DNA of 64,000 nt from Niastella sp966212235 (GTDB taxonomy: Bacteria; Bacteroidota; Bacteroidia; Chitinophagales; Chitinophagaceae): NCBI GenBank assembly GCA_966212235.1, contig CBIHPP010000003.1, positions 503,055-567,054 on the forward strand. The letters are read 5' to 3'. This document shows positions 59,080 to 64,000 of this stretch, in pieces. Position 1 is the first letter of the stretch; every line of letters begins with the position of its first letter. The translations under genes and the position numbers were made by a program. The notes beneath the pieces were generated by a model, which ran no database searches, had not been told where the DNA came from, and was given only the letters and a program-made list of their open reading frames with translations.

Positions 59080-62000
59080 ATGAAATTTATAATAATGCTC
59101 CTGTTATTCGCCGTGGGCGGTACCGTTATGGTGCACGCGCAAACCAAAACGGTGGCCGGACAGGTGGTTGATGATAAAAAACAACCCATTGGCGGCGCCA
59201 CCATTGTTGAAACCGGTGAAGAACGGAACGTCGTTGTTTCCGATGGGGAAGGCCGTTTCCAGATAAAGCTTCGAACCAACAGCAACAAGCTCGCTGTCAG
59301 TGTGATCGGTTTTCAAACCCAAACGGTTTCAGTAGATAACTTAAATACGCTTACGATACACCTGGTGAAAGATGCGAAAGGACTGGAAGATGTGATCGTG
59401 GTAGGTTATGGACGCCAAAAACGCATTACCAGTACCGGAGCGGTCAGTTCCATAAAAGGAGAAGAGATAAGAACAGTCCCTACAGCGAGTGTGCAGAATG
59501 CATTAGTCGGACGGCTCCCTGGATTTTTCTCACAACAAAGAAGCGGTCAGCCCGGCGCCGACGCCGCTGACTTCTTCATCCGGGGCGTGAACTCGCTGAA
59601 TGGTGACAACAAACCATTGATCATTGTAGATGATATAGAATATGATTATACCCAGCTGTCGCAGATCAATGCCAGCGAAATTGAATCGATCTCCATTTTA
59701 AAGGATGCAGCCACTACTTCTATCTACGGATTAAAAGGCGCCAATGGCGTTTTGGTCGTTACCACGCTCAGGGGAAAGATCGGCAAACCCAGGATCAACC
59801 TTACCACGGAAGTAGGGCAAACCCGGGTGATCAGGATGCCTACCTTCCTCGATGCATATACCACCGCCTTGCTGCGGAATGAAGCGACGATCAATGATGC
59901 GTACGGACAATCGCAAACACCCGTACTGCCATTTTCACCCGATGATCTGCAAAAGTACAAAGACGGTTCCGACCCCTATGGCCACCCTAATGTAAACTGG
60001 ACAGATGCCTTGTTTAACAATTCATCAACCCAGGGCCGGTACAATGTAGATGTGAGCGGTGGCAGTCCGTTGGTTAAATATTTTATCTCCTTAGGGTACT
60101 ATACGCAAAACGGTATTCTGAAAGAATTCAAGCCGATCGGCGATGATGTGAACACGAACTATTTTTACCGGCGTTACAATTATCGCTCGAACCTCGATAT
60201 TACGCCAACGAAAACACTCAAGGTGCGCCTGGATATGAACGGCCGTTTTGAGACCATTAACAATCCGGGTGGCGTTGTTGAAAAAGACGGCCTGTTTTAC
60301 GAGCTCAGCGCCTTTCGTTACATGGCGCCGTACGCCATGCCGTTGGTGAATCCCAATGGTACGTACGGTTATGCATCGCACCTGGGTGCAGTAACAGGTG
60401 CAGGCGCTACCAATCCGGTTTACCGGCTGGCAAACGGCGGGTACAAACGAAATTTCAATAATAATTACAATATTATAGTGGGCGCCGATCAGCGGTTGGA
60501 TTTTATAACCAGTGGTCTCTCGGCAAAAGTGAACATATCCTATGCCGGCAACAACAACGAAACGCGAAGCATGGTCCGCGGTGGCATGCCTACGTTTAAA
60601 TACCTCCCCGCCACCAATAGTTATGCAGGCGGCGGGCGCGTACCTGTTTATAATGTAAGCTCGAGCGGCGGCGCTTTTAATTCCACCACCATTCTGCAGG
60701 CCTCGCTGAACTATGAGCGTACGTTCGATGCGCATCATGTTACGGGTTTGTTCCTGGTGAACCAACGGAATTATATCAACGGGGGCGCCATTCCGGTGAA
60801 CTATCGCGGTACAACGGCGCGGGTCGATTATGATTTCAAACGAAAATATTTATTGGGTATTACGGTAGCGCGCAATGGAAACGACCTGTTCCAGGAGAAC
60901 AAACGGTATGGGTTCTTTCCCGCTGTTTCCTGGGGTTATAATTTATCGGAGGAATCATTTTTTCACCAGCTGTTCCCATTCTTCGATATGTTCAAGGTCC
61001 GCGGTTCCTATGGGCTCGTAGGGTCAGATGCCAGTTATCCCAGCACGGTTAACCAGGTGATCCAGTATACGACTACCGGTGGCAATTATTATGGCAACAC
61101 CACCAGTGAAGATTCGTTGGTGAACCCGGATATTACCTGGGAAAGGGAACGGAAAACCGATCTGGGCCTGGAAGTGAATATGCTCGATGGCAAGATCACC
61201 TTCAGCGGTAGTTATTTTTACAATTACCGGTACGATCAATTGATTGCCCAGGGCGATGTGCCGCTGGCGATTGGACAAATTTTACCAAGAAAGAATATTG
61301 GTAAAACAGAGAACAGCGGTTTTGATGGCATGATCACGTACCGGGACAGACGCGGACCATTTAATTATTCCATCAGCGCCAATGCTTCCTATGCAGTCAA
61401 CAGGATCCTGTATGTAAGCGAGGCGCCCGATTATCCATATCAGGCAAAAACCGGCCGGTCCGTTGGTGTGCTGGGTTCATTAGGCTATCATAATATCGGC
61501 TTTTACACGCCCGATGATTTTGAAGCAGATGGAAAAGTAAAGAAAAGCATGCCCGCGCCGGTATGGAGCGTTATTCAACCGGGTGATTTGAAATATGCCG
61601 ATTTAAACGGCGATGGCATCATTACCGATGCAGATAAAACTTACCTGAGTAAACCCAATCTGCCCAGTACCAACCTGGGCGCAGAATTTACCGTGGGCTA
61701 TAAAGGCATTACATTAAGAGCATTGGTGCAAAGTGCGTTTGGGTATGCCGTTCAGGTAACCGCGGAAGGAGCGGGGGATGCCTTCAATGGCAATTTGCGA
61801 CCCTGGAACCTCGAACGGTGGACACCCGCCACAGCGGCAACGGCTACCTATCCACGTATCGGTACAAACACCAACGTGAATAATATTTCTTACCTCACCG
61901 TTTCTGATTTCTGGTTTGTGAATACCTGGTACGTACGGTTAAAATCATTGGAGCTGGCTTATCAACTGCCATCCTCCTGGTTACAAAGAACAAGGGTGGT

Positions 62001-62151
62001 GCGGAATGCACGGGTGTATGCGACCGGCTACAACCTGGTAAATATTCAGCATATGGGCAAGTTTCAACAGGATGCGGAAATTGCCAGTGGTGTCGGAAAT
62101 GCCTATCCCAATACAACGAATGTAAACCTTGGCCTGCAACTCGGTTTTTAA
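59080..62151 (+). CDS. SusC/RagA-type TonB-dependent transporter
   Basis: 1023 aa from ATG at 59080 (MKFIIMLLLFAVGGTVMVHAQ, signal peptide); a TTG at 59059 would add seven residues. Carboxypeptidase-like domain (about 25-95, GQVVDDKKQPIGGATIVETG), then VIVVGYGRQKRITSTGAVSS and the plug (IRGVNSLNGDNKPLIIVDD, SIYGLKGANGVLVVTT), and the barrel ending VNLGLQLGF. No STN domain, so no FecR signalling is expected. It lies 28 bp after a SusD gene and 18 bp before another, making the second of two tandem pairs in one operon. Confidence 0.93.
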   Translation: MKFIIMLLLFAVGGTVMVHAQTKTVAGQVVDDKKQPIGGATIVETGEERNVVVSDGEGRFQIKLRTNSNKLAVSVIGFQTQTVSVDNLNTLTIHLVKDAKGLEDVIVVGYGRQKRITSTGAVSSIKGEEIRTVPTASVQNALVGRLPGFFSQQRSGQPGADAADFFIRGVNSLNGDNKPLIIVDDIEYDYTQLSQINASEIESISILKDAATTSIYGLKGANGVLVVTTLRGKIGKPRINLTTEVGQTRVIRMPTFLDAYTTALLRNEATINDAYGQSQTPVLPFSPDDLQKYKDGSDPYGHPNVNWTDALFNNSSTQGRYNVDVSGGSPLVKYFISLGYYTQNGILKEFKPIGDDVNTNYFYRRYNYRSNLDITPTKTLKVRLDMNGRFETINNPGGVVEKDGLFYELSAFRYMAPYAMPLVNPNGTYGYASHLGAVTGAGATNPVYRLANGGYKRNFNNNYNIIVGADQRLDFITSGLSAKVNISYAGNNNETRSMVRGGMPTFKYLPATNSYAGGGRVPVYNVSSSGGAFNSTTILQASLNYERTFDAHHVTGLFLVNQRNYINGGAIPVNYRGTTARVDYDFKRKYLLGITVARNGNDLFQENKRYGFFPAVSWGYNLSEESFFHQLFPFFDMFKVRGSYGLVGSDASYPSTVNQVIQYTTTGGNYYGNTTSEDSLVNPDITWERERKTDLGLEVNMLDGKITFSGSYFYNYRYDQLIAQGDVPLAIGQILPRKNIGKTENSGFDGMITYRDRRGPFNYSISANASYAVNRILYVSEAPDYPYQAKTGRSVGVLGSLGYHNIGFYTPDDFEADGKVKKSMPAPVWSVIQPGDLKYADLNGDGIITDADKTYLSKPNLPSTNLGAEFTVGYKGITLRALVQSAFGYAVQVTAEGAGDAFNGNLRPWNLERWTPATAATATYPRIGTNTNVNNISYLTVSDFWFVNTWYVRLKSLELAYQLPSSWLQRTRVVRNARVYATGYNLVNIQHMGKFQQDAEIASGVGNAYPNTTNVNLGLQLGF

Positions 62152-62169
62152 TCCCTAAAAGAAAAAGCA

Positions 62170-63951
62170 ATGAACAAAACATACTATAAAGGAACGCTGT
62201 GGTTATTACCGGTTGTATGCGCTTGTATACTGAGCGGTTGTAAAAAAGATTTCCTCGACCAGAAAGCGCTCACAGCGGTGAATGAAACAGCTGTGTTTGC
62301 CGATAGTACCAAATCACTGGGGATGGTCAATAGCATCTATTCCAACCTCGGTGTATCATTTAACGCCCGGCGATTCAACAATACGGGACTCGATGCAGCC
62401 TGCGACGAAAGCGAGCCCATCAGCGATCCCACCATTTACACGTATTTAATTTCAAGCGGCGGTATCAACCCAAGCAATGCCGATAAAGGACTTTGGACAA
62501 CGGTGTATAGAATGGTGCGTGCCTGCAATCTCTTTTTAAAGAACCGGGACAGTATACCCGTTACCGCTGCCACCCGCGACTATTGGGTAGGACAGGTAAA
62601 GTTTTTACGGGCCTGGTACCTGTTTACCCTGGTGAAACACTACGGTGGTATACCGATGATAGGCGATGAGGTGTTCAACGATGGCGACAAGATCGACATT
62701 CCGCGCAGTTCTTATGAAACCTGTGTGAATTATATCATCCAGGAGTTGGATGAGGCGGCTTCTTTATTACCTGCATCCTATAGCACCGGAAATGTGAACC
62801 AGATCCGGTTGACCAAAGGATCGGCCCTGGCCGTAAAAGCAAGACTGTTGTTGTATGCGGCAAGTCCACTGTTTAACAGCGGCGCCCGTGATAATGATCC
62901 CGAACATTTTTTAAGTTATACAACGGTAGATAATGAGCGCTGGAAAAAAGCGTCGGATGCGGCCAAAGCAGTGATCGCATTGGGTGTGCATAGTTTATAT
63001 ACGACAGGAACCACGCCGTTCTATACCTTGTTCTTACAAAACACCCCGGTGCCGGAGCATGTGCTGGTGTACTGGCAGCCGGTTACAACCTCCAATAATT
63101 TTTACGTGGAGAACAGCGCCAATCCCTCCTCAAGAGGCACCACCAACGGGTATGCAGGGGTGAAATATTTTCCCACGCAGGAGCTGGTGAATGAATTTGA
63201 TATGCTCAACGGATTACGGATCACCGATGCTGCATCCGGTTATCCCGGCATGGGCGATGATATGTATAAGAACCGGGATCCCCGGTTGACGTATTCGATC
63301 CACTACAATGGGTCCAGGCGCAATATGGGTTCCTTAGGCGATCAGGCGGTGAATACGTATACCGGTGTTATTCCTTTTCCGGGTAATGCGGCTGTTACGA
63401 GTGCCAATGTTGACGGCATCTATACCTCAACGGGAACAAAGACCGGTTATTTCCGCTATAAGATGTGTAACAATTTCGGTGTGGGCGGCGGCAGTGAATT
63501 ATACCGGCCATGGGTAGTGATGCGTTATGCAGAAGTGTTATTAAATGCAGCCGAAGCAACCAATGAGTATTATGGACCATCTACAGAAATATACGACTGG
63601 TTAAAGTTGATCCGTAGCCGCGCCGGTATTACCCCGGGAGCAAACAGTTTATATGGATTGAAAGCCGGCATGACGAAAGAGGAGATGCGGGAAGCCATTA
63701 GGCATGAACGCCGGGTAGAACTTGCATTTGAAGAGCACCGTTACTGGGATATCCGCCGGTGGAAAATTGCGCCGCAAACGGAGAATGCCGAAACACATGG
63801 TATGGAGATTACCAGAGCGGCCGATGGTAAATTTTCTTACCGTACGATCGTCGTAAGGAAACATGTATTTACCGATGCCATGTATTTCTGGCCCATTCCG
63901 CAAAGTGAAATTGTAAAATCACCGGCGTTGGTGCAGAATCCTGGGTATTAG
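62170..63951 (+). CDS. SusD/RagB-type surface lipoprotein
   Basis: 593 aa. Lipoprotein signal ending CILSGCKKDFLDQKA. SusD features: TTVYRMVRACNLFLKNRDS, VGQVKFLRAWYLFTLVKHYGGIPMIGD, VMRYAEVLLNAAEATNEYYG, IRHERRVELAFEEHRYWDIRRW and the ending IPQSEIVKSPALVQNPGY. It is the partner of the SusC encoded 18 bp upstream. It is complete and ends 49 bp before the window edge; that last stretch shows no gene. Confidence 0.93.
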   Translation: MNKTYYKGTLWLLPVVCACILSGCKKDFLDQKALTAVNETAVFADSTKSLGMVNSIYSNLGVSFNARRFNNTGLDAACDESEPISDPTIYTYLISSGGINPSNADKGLWTTVYRMVRACNLFLKNRDSIPVTAATRDYWVGQVKFLRAWYLFTLVKHYGGIPMIGDEVFNDGDKIDIPRSSYETCVNYIIQELDEAASLLPASYSTGNVNQIRLTKGSALAVKARLLLYAASPLFNSGARDNDPEHFLSYTTVDNERWKKASDAAKAVIALGVHSLYTTGTTPFYTLFLQNTPVPEHVLVYWQPVTTSNNFYVENSANPSSRGTTNGYAGVKYFPTQELVNEFDMLNGLRITDAASGYPGMGDDMYKNRDPRLTYSIHYNGSRRNMGSLGDQAVNTYTGVIPFPGNAAVTSANVDGIYTSTGTKTGYFRYKMCNNFGVGGGSELYRPWVVMRYAEVLLNAAEATNEYYGPSTEIYDWLKLIRSRAGITPGANSLYGLKAGMTKEEMREAIRHERRVELAFEEHRYWDIRRWKIAPQTENAETHGMEITRAADGKFSYRTIVVRKHVFTDAMYFWPIPQSEIVKSPALVQNPGY

Positions 63952-64000
63952 GTGTCACGAACAAATGAAAGACTTTTCGAATTAGTTCTTTGAGTTTTAT

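Noticed and set aside
1..64000. tRNA, rRNA, integrase or insertion-sequence transposase
   Set aside because: None could be recognised in either strand; gaps between genes are filled by the short elements described.

Overview
The window looks like a chromosomal segment of a Bacteroidota bacterium, most likely of the family Chitinophagaceae (Niastella/Chitinophaga type). The signs are three SusC/SusD pairs, an ECF sigma/FecR pair feeding an STN-domain SusC, a hybrid two-component regulator, type IX secretion sorting domains, Bacteroidota-style RHS proteins and AraC proteins that consist of little more than the DNA-binding domain. The family-level placement is an inference from gene types. No rRNA, tRNA, CRISPR array, transposase or phage gene was seen.

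Layout. 1-9.6 kb and 23.6-30.2 kb carry two related, mostly minus-strand loci. Each has a fused FAD oxidoreductase/membrane glycosyltransferase, a MauE/DoxX-type membrane protein with a CxC motif, and a redoxin lipoprotein. The right copy continues into a 41-codon reading frame and a small exported protein with two cysteines. Each locus also has a 153-154-aa protein of unknown function followed by a short AraC regulator. A third MauE gene is coupled to another AraC gene at 7.4-8.3 kb, and a GH2 glycosidase (4.4-7.1 kb) lies inside the left locus. From 9.9 to 23.4 kb runs a plus-strand uptake locus: ECF sigma, FecR, SusC with STN domain, SusD, a FISUMP lipoprotein, two thioredoxin-fold proteins and an S9 peptidase. 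This suggests import and breakdown of peptides or a proteinaceous substrate. From 30.7 to 63.9 kb lies a polysaccharide utilisation locus: two secreted alginate/glucuronan-lyase-like enzymes with type IX sorting tails, a hybrid two-component sensor/regulator, and two tandem SusC/SusD pairs. An RHS block on the opposite strand (43.9-54.0 kb) splits it: a 1113-aa partner, a 2071-aa RHS protein with a nuclease-like C-terminus, and a probable immunity protein.

The most interesting part is the duplicated redox/glycosyltransferase cassette. It looks like a dedicated machine for making or modifying a small secreted cysteine protein, and I know of no described function for this set. The two copies of the fusion protein are nearly identical in the oxidoreductase half and clearly diverged in the glycosyltransferase half.

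The intergenic DNA is also structured. A 67-nt element occurs in both loci with a compensatory base change in a stem. A palindromic GACCTGT element occurs twice. Degenerate short-unit repeats, several folding as long inverted arrays, lie next to genes in three sequence families. A C6-TTATTAG motif lies upstream of two transcription units of the polysaccharide locus.
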